In this document: piece by piece, positions 36,076 to 49,300 of the stretch
Position numbering within the stretch: the stretch's first letter is position 1
How the letters are laid out: each line of letters starts with the position of its first letter
DNA from: Antedon mediterranea
Lineage: Eukaryota > Echinodermata > Crinoidea > Comatulida > Antedonidae
NCBI RefSeq assembly: GCF_964355755.1
Contig: NC_092680.1
Coordinates: 2,519,001-2,583,000 of the forward strand
DNA length: 64,000 nucleotides
Reading direction: 5' to 3'
Notes under the pieces: model-generated
Database searches by the model: none
What the model saw: the letters and a program-made list of their open reading frames with translations, nothing else
Told to the model about the DNA's origin: nothing
Made by a program: the position numbers and the translations under genes

Positions 36076-39000
36076 TTATGTCAAGACTACCAGCTTTTTT
36101 ACCTTTCCCATTTCTTTACGAACCTCTTCTGCCAGAAGACGGCGTTTACCATCAAGAACACTTTGCATGGTGGCCATTGACTGTTGCAATGTTTTAAATC
36201 CTTCAAAGTTTTCTTTCTGCATCTGTTTTGTTCTTTCTTCCAACGATTGCAGCAGACGTTTGTTGTTATTCCGAAGTTGTGAATTAACGCGCGTTTCCAA
36301 GCTTTGCAAGTTTTGGATTTCCTCTTGTTGCTGGTGTACAACTGTCTCTAAGTTTTCTATTTTGCTTTGTAATTTTAAAATGTGCTCAGATTGCCTTTTA
36401 TCCGACTCTTTCTAAAATACATAAATAAAAATTGTTAATTATGAACTACGTTTAAGGTACAATTATGTAATAGTTTCATCAGATTAAACCATTTTCTCTT
36501 ATAGGGGACCATACAAATGATATAAATAATAGGATAACCAATTATGATAGCGTGAGCCATGCATGATGGGAAGTAATTGGGAGCAATGGCGCCATCACCA
36601 GTATATAAAGTTTTTTATTATACGGTGGCGCTATTGCTCCTAAACCCTTCCCATCATGCATTGTACAATGACGTTCCTCGCGAAATCAAGCTTTTTGCGA
36701 TAAAACTTATTACGGTCATTTTGACACCTCATGTGTGGATACATTGCAAGAATGTCTATGAAGTAGCATAAAACAATATCTATGTACCTGTTGCAATTTT
36801 AATTTGGTGGCAGCATTACCAAGCTCTGTCATCAACACTTCTTTGAGGTGTTGTTGTTCTTGAACACTGACTAATTGATTTGACTGGACAGACTTGTGCA
36901 CTGTTTCTATTAAGGCCCTTGTCTTTGAATCCAGAAGCGATACAGCTTGGTTGGAACCACCTTCGACACTACGTAGCTTAGAGTCTTGCTGTACTTCAAA
37001 CTTCTCAATGCTACTTTGTAGTCTTAGAACCTTCAAAGATAAAAAAGGGCCAAGTTATTTTCTACTTTTCTCACAATGAAAATATAAAGGTTTGCAAATG
37101 TTGTACACATATTTTCTTACATCGCTGTTTTCATAAGAACAAATAAACACTTAAAGCTCTGTCTACACTATCAAACTAGTTTGACAACAAAAGTGTGATG
37201 TGCCCAAATATGCCAGTGATTTACCCAAATATTATAGTGATCATGTCCATATATGGGCACATCAATTTTGTTTGTTGTTTCATAGTGTAGAGCTTAATAC
37301 CTAAATAATCATTATTTAATTGAGTTCTTGGTAGAAACAGGACCAATGATTTATTTAATTATTTAAGTAATGCTGTAATGGTGCTATACTATACTATACG
37401 AACATGAAATATGATCACCATAATCTAATTTGTTTTATGCAGACACACACTAGGTAATGCTAACGTTAGACAATTATTCTTTTAAAAATATGACGATGTT
37501 AAGTAACAGGTATTGTTATTATGTTAAATTCTATGTGTTGTGAATAGACAGGTTAATAATGCAATTTTATACAATACAAAGTACAAAGCATTTAAACAGT
37601 GTGTACTCATAAAAATGGTTTTTAAAATATTTAAATTGTTATCCCATTGCAAATGTTCTTTAAATGTTGTACCCATATTTTGTTACAATCGCTGTTTTTT
37701 ATAAGGAGAAATAAACAAGTTAAGCTCTGTCTACACTATCAAACAAGTGTGATATTATTATTATTATTATTTATTGCCAAAAACCAGATACAAACAAACA
37801 AAAACACAGAAACTAAGGGAGTAGGCAGGAACCTAAAAGTGAACCTAATCACTATAACAAGAGTTCAGGTTCCGTACTCCCAAGTAACAACAATGATATA
37901 TAATAAACTATATAAAAATATTTAAATAACAAATAGACGAATCAACAGTGTCAATAGTGATATACCCAAATAATGTAGTGATATGCTTAAATATGGTAGT
38001 GCTATGACATCATAATATCCATATATGGGCACATCACATTTTTAAATCACATAAAGTTTGATAGTGTAAACAGAGCTTTACACAGTTATATAACTATACC
38101 TTAGTTGAGGTTTCCATAACTGTTTCACTCAGGTTCTTACTAAGATCTTGAACTTGTTTACTTGCATTAGCAATAGACTCATGTAAACCTCGCATTTGAG
38201 TTGACAGTTTGGCAATTGAGGCGTCGCATCTTCCAACCCGTGATCGTAGTTCTGAGATACTGCCAATGTGATGGTACTCAAGGTTTTTAACCGAATGACT
38301 GGCTTGATTGTGGGAGTGATCACGCATCATCATCTGAGATTCTAGAGTCTTGGAAGATAAATAATAAATTATAAAAATATTGTAGGAATAGGCTAAGAAC
38401 CCATGCAGTTTATTCTAGTTTACAAATCCTGTTTAAAGAAGTGTCAAACTAGGCACTCATTAAAAAGAATCATTAAATGAGAGTACGGAATCAAGTCCTT
38501 TAAAACTGTGGCACTACATTGAAATGGTACTACAGTACTGTATATATCCTATGAATAATTGTAGGTTGAGAGTGAGTCTATGAGGCTTGCAGTTGAAAGC
38601 AGGTGTCAAATGCATTGTAATGTAACTGTTCCTAAAATCTGTAAAATAGCCTACGCAATAAAGACAAAATCCCTCTCTAGGGTATGTTGAGTAAAGAAAG
38701 ATGAATGCTTGTATTGTACACAATAAAGACAATGGTGAGTAAAGACAAACAAAAATTGTCTGACTGAGTGACAATCCAACCCAAAATCTCAGAAAACTAA
38801 CTACATTTTTACATATGTGACCATCTAGTCAATAAACAAGTTAATATTTAATTGTATATGAATGCTGCAATAATGTGCATACAGGAGGTTGTTTTTATAA
38901 CTGATCAACCATGACTTGGTTGACACCAATTCTATACTCTTCATTGTGTCCTCAAAATATACCACTGATAATATAAAAATAGCTAAAACAAGAAAATATT

Positions 39001-39342
39001 CTTGTTTTAGCTATTTTTAAAAGAGGGTCAATACAGTATGCGTATGCATACAAAATAAGTTGTATTTACTTCGATATCTCTACTGAGGTTAGTAACTGCC
39101 ATTGTGATCGTCTGTATGTGTTCTTTTAGTAATGCCTTTGCCTCAGCCGCTTTCAGAATATTTCCAGCAGCAGGATTGGCCAGTGTCAGGAGGAAGTCAT
39201 TATTTAACTGTTTAGCTCTGTCAACCAGCACCTGTGATGTACGTTCCCTTTGCAGGATTCTGCTGTCTTTCCCTAGATAGTGGGTGTCACCATCATAACT
39301 GCTGGAGATGTATGGCGCAGGATGGCGCCCTCGAAGACTCAT
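36076..39342 (-). CDS. FAM81: FAM81 family coiled-coil protein, 4 coding exons, 366 aa
   Basis: FAM81A/B are conserved coiled-coil proteins of poorly known function; vertebrate FAM81A has been reported at synapses. Coding exons: 39342-39070, 38348-38100, 37030-36788, 36411-36076. All introns are phase 0 and the total is 367 codons, matching the human length of about 368 aa. Diagnostic segments are EHIQTITMAVTNLSRDIE (about residues 73-91) and LRSRVGRCDASIAKLS in exon 2. The rest is heptad-rich helix, ending in a Lys-rich tail (EVRKEMGKVKK). A splice acceptor 12 bases before the ATG (exon starts at 39354) shows that a 5' UTR exon lies upstream. MITEs occupy introns 2 and 3. Confidence 0.93.
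36554..36666. mobile_element. Short foldback MITE with about 45-bp arms
   Basis: The left arm (GCATGATGGGAAG, GGGAGCAATGGCGCCA) is repeated inverted at the right (GGCGCTATTGCTCC, CTTCCCATCATGC). Only about 25 bp separate the arms. It is in the last FAM81 intron. Confidence 0.8.
37153..37297. mobile_element. AAGCTC MITE
   Basis: Both ends are present, the right one shortened by a small deletion (TTTCATAGTGTAGAGCTT). It is in FAM81 intron 2, about 120 bp upstream of coding exon 3. Confidence 0.9.
37722..38078. mobile_element. AAGCTC MITE split by a nested LINE tail
   Basis: The left terminal repeat breaks off at about 37754, and the MITE resumes at about 37956 (AGTGATATACCCAAATA) to a normal right end. 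The insert (37755-37955), read on the minus strand, ends TTTTTGGCAATAAATAATAA with further AAT units, a LINE-type 3' terminus. The right MITE end is 21 bp from the donor of FAM81 coding exon 2. Confidence 0.85.
38974..39019. repeat. Perfect 21-bp hairpin in FAM81 intron 1
   Basis: TAAAAATAGCTAAAACAAGAA pairs without mismatch with TTCTTGTTTTAGCTATTTTTA around a four-base loop. The stem is longer than usual for chance in AT-rich DNA and lies about 50 bp from the exon 1 donor. Confidence 0.85.
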
Positions 39343-39350
39343 GTCAGCAT
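39339..39350 (-). promoter_or_regulatory. Minimal uORF overlapping the FAM81 start codon
   Basis: On the minus strand an ATG eight bases before the main ATG reads Met-Leu-Thr-stop, and its TGA overlaps the main start as ATGA. Termination there could permit reinitiation. The effect on translation is inference. Confidence 0.5.
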
Positions 39351-39354
39351 CGCC

Positions 39355-42300
39355 CTGTAAAATATATTTTTTTCAAAATCATGACATATAGCAAGCAAAT
39401 AAAATTGGAAAAATTAATGTTAAAAACATGAATCCACCACTGCTAAGAAGCTTGTGTTCAATTTGTTATGTTATTTATTACCATAAATTAAGACTAAAAG
39501 ATCAGTTATTTCACTTCCAACTTTATTTATAAAACGATATTTTACAATGTTATTGTTATGCTTGCAGAATGTTGTAGACAACTCGTGAGTAGGTTAGATG
39601 ATGTATTGAAACAATTGTGAGTAATTTTAAGGGGTGGGTACGAAACTGCATTAGCGTCCATAAAAATATTCATGCTCATTGTAGATTTTAAATAATAGGT
39701 ACGAATCGTCCTAATTATGGGACCAATCGTCCACACATGTCGTTTTTATCGGTTTCGTGTGTGCTACAATAGTATGCTAGGCTAGAAGTCGATGAAGAAC
39801 CTTGAAAAAACTCCATCAATTTCTCGTAAATGTGGGCCTAGGACTAGGTCTTCGTAAAGTAATTGAGACATGTTTTCATAAATTCGTGTAAAAACATTAA
39901 ATTAAGTCGCGTGAGCTCCGCGCAAGTCGTACGTACGTACGTACGTCGTCGTGGCGGCGGCCTGCTCCTGTGTGCGAGACACACAAAATCCACCATGCCA
40001 TGGTACCACACGTCACATCATCAATCAACGACGGCCCAGCCCCAGGAATCGTTCCCCGACCGACATCCCGTAATCATAAGAGATCAATTCCTTCAAAAAA
40101 AACAAACTCCCAAAATTAATAAATACATACTTTGATAATTCCAATTATTGGGGAATCTTTTGCCTAACATTGGTACAAGAAATGAAAAAAGACTGCAACT
40201 TTAGGCCGTGTATTTAACTATGATCACTCGCCAGAAATAAATGTTTATCCGTTGTCACACAAACAGTGCGGTAATGTATAGCGTATTTCGTGTAATGCTT
40301 TTTGTGTATGAGAATATAGTAGTACAGTATGAGCACATCGAATCCTCGACGGATGAGAAGCGAGAGGGAATACCATTGAATCTGCAGTATACAGAATGCA
40401 GCAGGAAATAATTTATTAAAAGCAAAGTCATTTATTCCTTAAAAACTCCTGCAGTTTTTCTAAACTAATTTCAATTAACAACTTATCATTTCTTTGTGTT
40501 AAAAAGAAATGGAAAGACCTGGGTTCCTTCTCTTTCAACCTGCAAAATTACTGATCGTTAAAACGAGTTAAAAATGTAATTGGTTGTTTTTCATTGACCA
40601 ATTAAAAAGGATTTGGGATAAGTTTTAATTATATTAATTGTATAACATTTCAATATATGCCATGAGATCCTTGTAAAGACCATCATTGTGAGGTCATTTC
40701 TGACCATGACGTCCAAATTTAGACCTTTTATTTTTCAGCATTATTTATACGTTTTTCCTATTTGCATAGGAGGGCTTTTGCGCGATATTATGCAGGCACT
40801 CAAATTGTGACGTAGTTGAATCCTTTACACATTGACTACAGCTGTTGTCAGAAGCCTTTTATGTGTTTCGCGGCGAGTAAGAAAGAAAGCATCTCTTTAT
40901 ACCCGTCGTATTTCCATATGTTTAACTGGTAACGTTCGAATTGCACAACAAAGGTTAGTTACTTATTTATATTTCACAGAATTGTCTCTTTTATTCTTGT
41001 CTGTAAGTCATGTGAAAGTGGATTATTGTGAAATCTAATGTATTGGTTTTCATTCGCCATCGCGAGAGAGGAAGTTGCAGATTGGCGTGTTTGCGTGCAG
41101 GCTCGGGTCAGTAGACAATGACCCGATGATCAAGTAGGCAGGAATATGTAGATAAGTGACGCACTTAGAAGCCAAGCCCTTGAGCTGAGGCCTCAGTGTG
41201 TGGTGTTAATCGAGAAAGGAAGGAACAAAGGCCTGGCATGCCAAGCTCCTTTTCTCTGTCGCCATTTTGATTACAGAAGGAGTTGTTGCATTCATTTTTC
41301 TGCTTGTCTTGTTGAGTTGTGTCAGAGGAGTTATTAAGGTTAGATTTTATTTTATAACAGTGTTTGAATAATTTATATGATAATGATGATTCTTTTTTAT
41401 TTAATTTGCCATTTTCCTAAAAAACATGCACAATTATAAATTATTATCTTTTATTGACACCAATCATGTCAATTCAGAATATTTTATAAAACTGTGGACA
41501 CCGCATGTTATGAAGTAGCATAGAGATTTAGTTAGTTTATAACAAATGTACCAATAAGTTTGGCAGAACTATGAGAAGGATGTTTTAAAACAATTTAAAA
41601 GGAAATTTAAAGAATAATTTATTTTCTATTTTTTAAAATCTTTTTTAACTGAATTATCTAGAACTTTAAATTAAATGGAATTTACCATCCAAGTATAGTA
41701 ATTCGATAGTAAATTCTAATACTGCAGTAATTCTATACCGTACTGCTGTAGTGTACTGGAGGTTTATTATTGTTTTCGTAGCCACGAACACAATGCCACC
41801 AACAGTAAACACACCTTTTAAAAGCATCTCTTTTACGAACTAGCATTCTTTTTATGCTTGTTGGATAAAATATATAACCAACCAATATTAAAGATACTGT
41901 ACAAAAGTAACTTGAAACCGAGATCGAATACAGTAATTAAGATATCTAAACAATTTTTGTCATATGACAATTTTAATATTAAATTTCAAATTAAATTAAA
42001 ATTAGTATTTTCCATCTTAATTAGTAAAAAATTAGTGACAATTTTCTTTAGAAATGGTTTAAAACTTTAGAATTTTTACAAAATTATAAAATGTAATTAA
42101 AAGAATTTTAAAGTATCCTAACCCAGTATGGAAAATGTCCTAGAAATACGACTTTTTAACATAAATTAATCAAAATTTTTAAAAATGCAAAATTTACAAA
42201 ATCGACATCTGAAAACTTTGTTGCGCAACAATTGACAAATGATTTCTTGTTATTATGCAGACTTCAATTCTTAGGAATTTTTATTGTAATTTACCATTCA

Positions 42301-45300
42301 AAATGTTTTATTTATTTAAAAAAAAAAAAGGCCTTAAACTGTGTTTAAAATTGACCAAATTGCAGATACAGGTATGTTTCAAAATTGAGTAAATAGATTA
42401 GCTTGATTGTATAGTCAAGGAACACATCAAATTCCATGTAATCCTGCTTGATAACTAACGATAGAAAAATGTTATGAATTTGAATAACGAATGAATAATT
42501 TATAATAAGGCACCAAGCAGTCATTAAAATATTTTTTGAACAAACATACTACAGTATTAAGAATTGTCATTTATACAATACATTAGTTAGTTACTGTACG
42601 TCACTACAAGTATATAACATAGCTCGTTCAATACTGATGAGGACTCAGTGGCTAAATTGCACACAGGTGTCGATGAAACATAATTAAAACAACTTCTCCC
42701 CATATGGTCCCTGTAGAATGGAATTTGTAACAATACGATTTTAACATGTTGCCGTTTTATACTTTTACACTTTTTGTCATTTTTTAGTCCGTTTATGTAT
42801 ATGAATGTATCTTTAAATCGGATTGCTGACAACCGACATTTTTTGGTGTTTTTTTTAAACGAAAACCAGTAAAGTTTCTTGTATATTGTGCCACCAAACG
42901 GCGCTCATTCGTCGGTCAACAATGAGATACACACGATAAACCAGTAGAGAACACTGGGATAAATCCCTATTCTTCCGAATACACTGGGTTCTCTAGTTCA
43001 GGAAAGAGTAAACTGCTAATATTATCACCTGAATCAACAGTTCACTCCAAGACCATATGGGGGAAGGATTTATTTATTGATTAAGGTCAAATGCAGAGGT
43101 CACTTTACATACAGTACTGATTTATCTTTAAAGAATTACCTTAAAAGAATTGATTGATACTACTTTGTTAGTAAAAAAATGACACAATTGATAATACAAC
43201 ATTTAAAATTGATAAGAAAATAGTAAATACTGTACCAAAAAAAACTCATACATTTTTTGTTGTAAATTATAAAAGTAGGGCTGATTATCTAATTTAATAA
43301 TTAAGGACTTTTTGCTTGTTTGCAAGAATAAACAATTACTGATATTGCTATGCCTTCTTAATTGTTATCTTTAATCAGTGGTTGATAACACAGGTTGTTT
43401 ACTATGAAGAATACAGGCTGTTAAGTATCTATATGTATTACTCTCAGGAAATGAGCACATAATAATAGTGTACCGTAGTACAGCAAGCAGGGACAGCACC
43501 CAGAAAAGAGCATTGTTCAAATGTCAAATAAAATGAATTAAAAATATGTTTTGTGTTTTTACTGTAAGCCTGTTTCCGGAGTATGAACAATTAAAAGTTA
43601 TTTGCTGTAGTTTACTGGGTTGCATTTGTGGACACTTGATTTAGTAATGTACTGTTGAAATGGTGAAATCAAGGGAAAGCCAATCTTTGGGCTCTTTTGT
43701 GGGCTAGTGAAAATCACAGTCACCAGCAGGCTCATTTTATCAATTCAAAATATTATAGATACAGTGATTTATGTATTTCCAAGCTATTACAATATGTGTA
43801 TAGTAGGCTATGCAGGGCCATTGCCACCAGTACAGTTGGTAAGGTTTCAACTTGTGTCCTGCACATACAGGGAATCGTTTCTGTTTTTGCGCGACCATGT
43901 GTAGAAAACATTCATACTAGCTATTGAATTTAGATGAAGATGATCCCTATAAGTAATCAACGATCAAACTTCAGAGAACATCCCTTAGTGCTATATCTGA
44001 TGATTCTTTCCTTGGAGATGATTGGAGGGCCTGCAGATCAATTGAAGTCCTTGTCTGCCCTTCGATGAATACAAGCACTATTGTCTACTGAACAGAATTG
44101 GTTTTCCATAATGATAGTTAGAAATGCAGCAAGCATTTGCCAAGCTTGTTAGCAATCTTGAGACTACCTATGCAGTACAATTAACATATTCATTTTATGA
44201 GTGCTACATTACCAAGGTCAGGTATTAGGAGCTGTAATGAAGTGTTTTTCTGGGATTCAGTCTGAATAAAATACTGCACAAACAATACTTCTTTAGGGAT
44301 TTAATTTCAGAGATGCTCTGATTAGCACCTTAGCTTTTAATTGCTAATTCAATCATTATTTATTAATCCTCAATGTATTTGCCTTCACAATTTAGTGTTC
44401 ACAATTCCTGAATAATTGCTATGTCAATAGTATGTATCAATAGGACTTGTTCCAACATATGGTCTAAATGGATGTAAAACAGCACATGCTATAAATAAAT
44501 AATATTACTACTTTTTCCATGTTAATCTAAAGATCGCAATATATTGTTGAATTGTATACAATTATAGTTGAGTTAGAGAAGGATCGCATTGCATTTAAAA
44601 AAAAAGATTATTCCATTTTATTCCAAGTTAAAGCATCTTTCGTGCATTTCAATTTCCAATTTAGTACAAACATTATCAGTATTTTTAAATCTTTATTTTA
44701 GAGAAGAACTTGATTTCCGTCTAAGATATCGATCTAAATAATTTTTAAAATTGCAATACAGTATCTGGAAACCTGTTAATGACCTTTCTATCAAAGATCT
44801 TCAAAGAGACGACTGTTGAGATGGTCCCTCAGCCTCTCCCATGTCACATGGTCTCTGTCTTCTTGCTGTTGCCGTTCTATTGGTCAATGTATTAGAGATT
44901 TTCATTAACTCTTCTCATTAAAATTCTTCTGCAGGTATACAGTATGTTTCTCTTTTTAATGATTGTTGATCAGAAATGAGAGGTGGATTCAGAATAGAAT
45001 TATTTTTTTACTGGGAATTCTTTGTCCCGTTCGTCTAATTCAAATTAAATTATGTTGTTTTGTATGATTGAACAATTGGTGACTTCTCATGGGGCTTGTT
45101 GCTATACCTGTATATGATTAGATCTTAAATAATGTAATTCATGCACCATACAATATTTATTTTAAAACCATAACAATGCTATTTCTTTAATTTTATTTAT
45201 TTCAATGCTATTTATGTTACAGTGCATGAAATAAAATAGGAAAACAGTAAAGATAAGAAAATGAACAGTCACCAAAATAACAAGACTTTTGAAATCTGCA

Positions 45301-45814
45301 GTACCAGTATACTGAATAGCTTTCTAATAGTTTTTTAATTATCTCAAGATGTGTTAACTTACTGGTACTGGTCCAAAGTTCTGTCTACACTATCAAAACC
45401 TTATGTGACAAAAAATATGATGTGGCCATATATGGACATGATGATGTCATATTACCACCATATTTGGGCATATCACCACCATATTTGGGCACATCACACT
45501 TTTTTTATAATATAGTTTGATAGACAGAACTTAACATTCTATCTATTCCTTTTTGATAGAAGCAGATCTTTTCATTTTTGTCTTTTGTAATCTGATCTTA
45601 ATAATAGTTTGCTAATAAAAAATGCTGCATGGTTTCAAAACAAATATAAATTTCCTAATTAACTGACTGCCATTCAGCAGATCTGTTCTTCATGACCTTT
45701 GTGCCTGTAGAACTTGTTAGAGAAATCTTTTTTAAGACGGTCCCTTCCCCTTGTCACACACACCAGCAATAAGCAATCACTGTTGATCGCTACCTATTGG
45801 CTGGTATATTTTAA
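39355..45814. other. Gene-poor spacer between FAM81 and the Kolobok-like element
   Basis: The proximal part should hold FAM81 upstream exons and promoter; an (ACGT)n, CpG-rich patch lies at 39929-39965. A second, less AT-rich patch at about 41040-41340 could be a promoter or first exon of the zinc-finger gene further right, but I cannot link it. Otherwise the region is AT-rich, with one MITE and no coding exon that I can support. Confidence 0.45.
45375..45532. mobile_element. AAGCTC MITE
   Basis: Left end AAAGTTCTGTCTACACTATC and shortened right end GATAGACAGAACTT share the same G-to-A/C-to-T change (GTTCTG / CAGAAC). It lies 280 bp from the large transposon. Confidence 0.92.
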
Positions 45815-46290
45815 AGGACAACTGTACCGAGGACCATATTTTAAAAACGTATTAGGGGTATACATATGATTTCAGAACCATCGCGAAATCGAGGATATCG
45901 CCGCACGCGCTCGCCGTACAGCCGTCGCCGTAAATTGCTGTGACGTCACAGGTGCATCGCATAATCTACTTAATGAGTTTTCGCTGTTGTTACCATACAA
46001 TAGATAGGTACCGTCACTTCAATTGCTTATTTAACCTTTTAAATTACTTAAATTTGCCAAAATGTTTTCCTGGTATTTTGAAGAAACACTTCAATATCCA
46101 GATAGACAAAACAAACAATAAAACAATTCAACTTTTATAATTTTTACGATTTATTTAAAAAGTGTGTTTACTAGAAATGTTCGCGCTTTGCGAGACTTGT
46201 CTATGGGACCCGAAGAGTAGCTAGTAGAAACATGACGTATGACGTTCTGGAATCATTCAACCATATCGGACTCAAAACTTTTTCTCTGCT
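45815..46290 (+). repeat. Left terminal inverted repeat of the Kolobok-like element
   Basis: 476 bp, matching the reverse complement of 51677-52152. The outer part contains a GC-rich, CpG-rich segment (GCCGCACGCGCTCGCCGTAC) in otherwise AT-rich DNA. Both copies are likely to contain promoters, since one gene starts just inside each repeat. Confidence 0.95.
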
Positions 46291-46398
46291 AGCTAGCGAT
46301 TTTTGGGCCGTGTGCGAGCTTCCTCCTCCTCCTCTCGTGTGTGTGACGGTGGTGTGATCAACATTGTGTAGAGTAGTAGTAGAGAGAGGGAACTGAAA

Positions 46399-49300
46399 AT
46401 GCCGGCGTGTGTTGTTTCAAATTGTTGGGAATACGAAAAAGCCCGATTAGATGGAATACCCTTTCATACTTTTCCAAATGATAAGGCGTTGGCCAGAAGA
46501 TGGTTAACTGTTATTAGAAACGCTAATTTGAATCCCGGCTGTAAGCCGTCGACATACAGAACTTTGCGAGTTTGTGGAAAGCACTTCATGAAGTCAGATT
46601 ACCTACCTGACCCAAAACACGATCTAGCTCCGCATCTTTACAAGCCAAAACACCGCCTGAAACCTGACGCAGTACCAAGTATATTTGCATTTAACAAACC
46701 TAGTAGTACAACTATGAGAAGTGCATTTAAAAAAAGACAGGAGGCTGGTAATCAAGAATCGGTAAGAACAATGATGAATTTACCACCAGAACAATAATAT
46801 TAATAATTAGGCCTAATATATCAAAGTAAATTATAGGCCTAATAAGTTTTTTTTTTCTTTTTATGTTTAGGCTAAGCCTAAAAAAAAATTAACAATTGAC
46901 TGGGCCTACTACTCTGTACATTATTAAAATATTACATTTATGATATAGGCCTAGGGATTTTAGGCTATGCCTAGCCTATAAATCCAAACAAGAAAAAATA
47001 TAGCCTAGGCCTATGCTAGATAGTATTACTACTACTACTAGCTAGAGATAGGCCCTTTCTTAGTGCATTATTTTTTTTTAATGAAAAATGCTATAATGAT
47101 GATTACTACTAACTAGGCCTACTAACTACTAGCCATCATTTGGTGATTGAGAACAACAACAATTAACACTAACTATAGTTTAAAAAAACAATTCTATTTT
47201 TTGTTACTGTGTAGAAATGGTATTAAAGAAAAATAAATATATTTAGTTTTTCACAGGCTCAGAATCATCGCATACATCACATGATGTCCAAGAAAAAAAA
47301 TCAGTACATGGCAATGATGATGAGGTATGATTATTTATGGTTTATCTATCTTCACCAACTTGTGAATGCGTAGTGTATGTAATATCAAATTCTGTAAACT
47401 ATATAATATTATAATTTTACAGGACTTAAATGTAAGCTTTTCATCATCACATGGAAATGAGTCGATGGGATGGATACCAGAAGAGGACAGTTCTTCTTCC
47501 TCTGAAGAAGAAATAGAAGTAGTAGATGATAATGTTACAGGAAAAGTGATAGTCAATGTTGATAGTGTGCTTGAAATGTTTAAGCGATGCCAAGAATGCG
47601 GTCAGAAGATAATATCAACAAATGTGTTATACAGGGGAGCAAAAATAATTGTACATTGGCAATGTACTGAATATCACTTTGGCAAATGGGAAAGCTGTCC
47701 AGATGTTCGTGGAATGGCAGAAATCAATTTACTTACAGCCTCTGCTATTTTGTACAGTGGAAACACATATCAAGCAATTAATAATTTTGCTAAAATTCTT
47801 GATATGCATTTTTTATCATCATCAAGTTTTTATCAAATTCAAAAATGTTATTTGTTGCCAGTCATAAATGAAGCATATAAGGAACAACAAGATGTGATGA
47901 TTGCCGAACTCATTTTAAGAAGTTTGGATAATGAGACTATCTCAATTTTGGGGGACGCCCGGTCAGACTCGCCAGGGTATTCCGCAAAATATTCTACGTA
48001 CTCTTTTATTGAAGAGAAAAGTGACAAAATTGTTGATGCTCGGCTGATACAAGTGACGGAATGTTCCAGCTCAGTAGCAATGGAAAAGGAAGGTTTCATC
48101 AGAAGTTTAGAGTTTTTGTTGGGTCATGGCATCAACATCAAAACAATCACAACTGACAGATCACCATCAATCAGAAAAGTTATGAAGGACGAATACTGGG
48201 AGATATCACATCAGCTTGATTGCTGGCATGTTTGTAAAGGTATGATTGATACAGTAAAATAATTCTCTAACAAACTAAAACCAAATTAAATCCTTCATTT
48301 TTTTTACTCTCATCAGTATATAAATAAGCACCATATACATATTGTACAAATGAGCATTATATGAGTTTGCTCTAATCTATCTCATCTCGCACAGTGTAAT
48401 TTCAATTGACACTTCTTCTAGTCTACTAGTGTAGCACCAGCGAGTACAGTATATACTGTAATCATGTTTGTAAAGTTCATAAATTGTTTTACTAATACTA
48501 TATTGTATATTTTATCAAATATTTCAGGCATTAAAAAGAAAGTCTTGGCAAGTGGTAAAAAGAAGGGAAATGAGCACCTATTATTGTGGACCAAGAGCAT
48601 AACAAACCATTTGTGGTTCTGTTGTGCAACTTGTAAAGGTGATGTCCAGGTATGACCACTAGTGAATTTTTTTTTCAATCGACAGGGGTGAAGAGGAAAA
48701 GCAAAAGTAATGAAACTCTCATCTTGTGATGTGCTTAACAAGCCCTGTCAATATACTGTAAACAAAACAAAAATATATATTTATGTACATCATCATATTG
48801 ATAATTGATATATAAAATACTCAAAATTAAAAAATCAGTTCTGCTTTATACTGTGTTTATTATTAATAAGTACTATATAATTAATACAGAAATAAAAATA
48901 AAGTTGTGTCCAATAAAAAATATTGCAGTACTATATAAACTGCTCTTATACTAGTATAAAAGAAAAAAGAGCACCATCATCATCATTCTCTAAATTGAGC
49001 TTTACACTATTTTTTTACTAATGTTTAGGTACTCAAAAACAGGTGGAAATCAATTTTAAATCACGTGGTAAATGTTCACAGATGGGAGGAAGATGGGATT
49101 GAGAATACCTGTGCACACAGTGCCCTAACAGAAGAAGAAGCAGAAAGCAAGATATGGCTAGAATATGATTCGCCAGCCTATGATGCTTTGAAAAAAATTG
49201 TACTGGATAAAAGATTAGATAATGATCTTGGTCAACTTGGAGAATTTAAGCATACTGGTGGGTGTGAAATGTTTTTTGTGTAGACAATAAGAATTAAACG

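Noticed and set aside
45940-46140. 66-residue frame repeated at 51809-52027 on the other strand
   Set aside because: The two are identical because they lie in the transposon's inverted repeats. There is no protein character.
46748-46761. Alternative exon 1 donor (ATCG|GTAAGA) in the transposase gene
   Set aside because: It is a good donor by sequence, but it would read exon 2 in a Met/His/Lys frame that does not lead into exon 3. The donor at 46747 keeps the frame.
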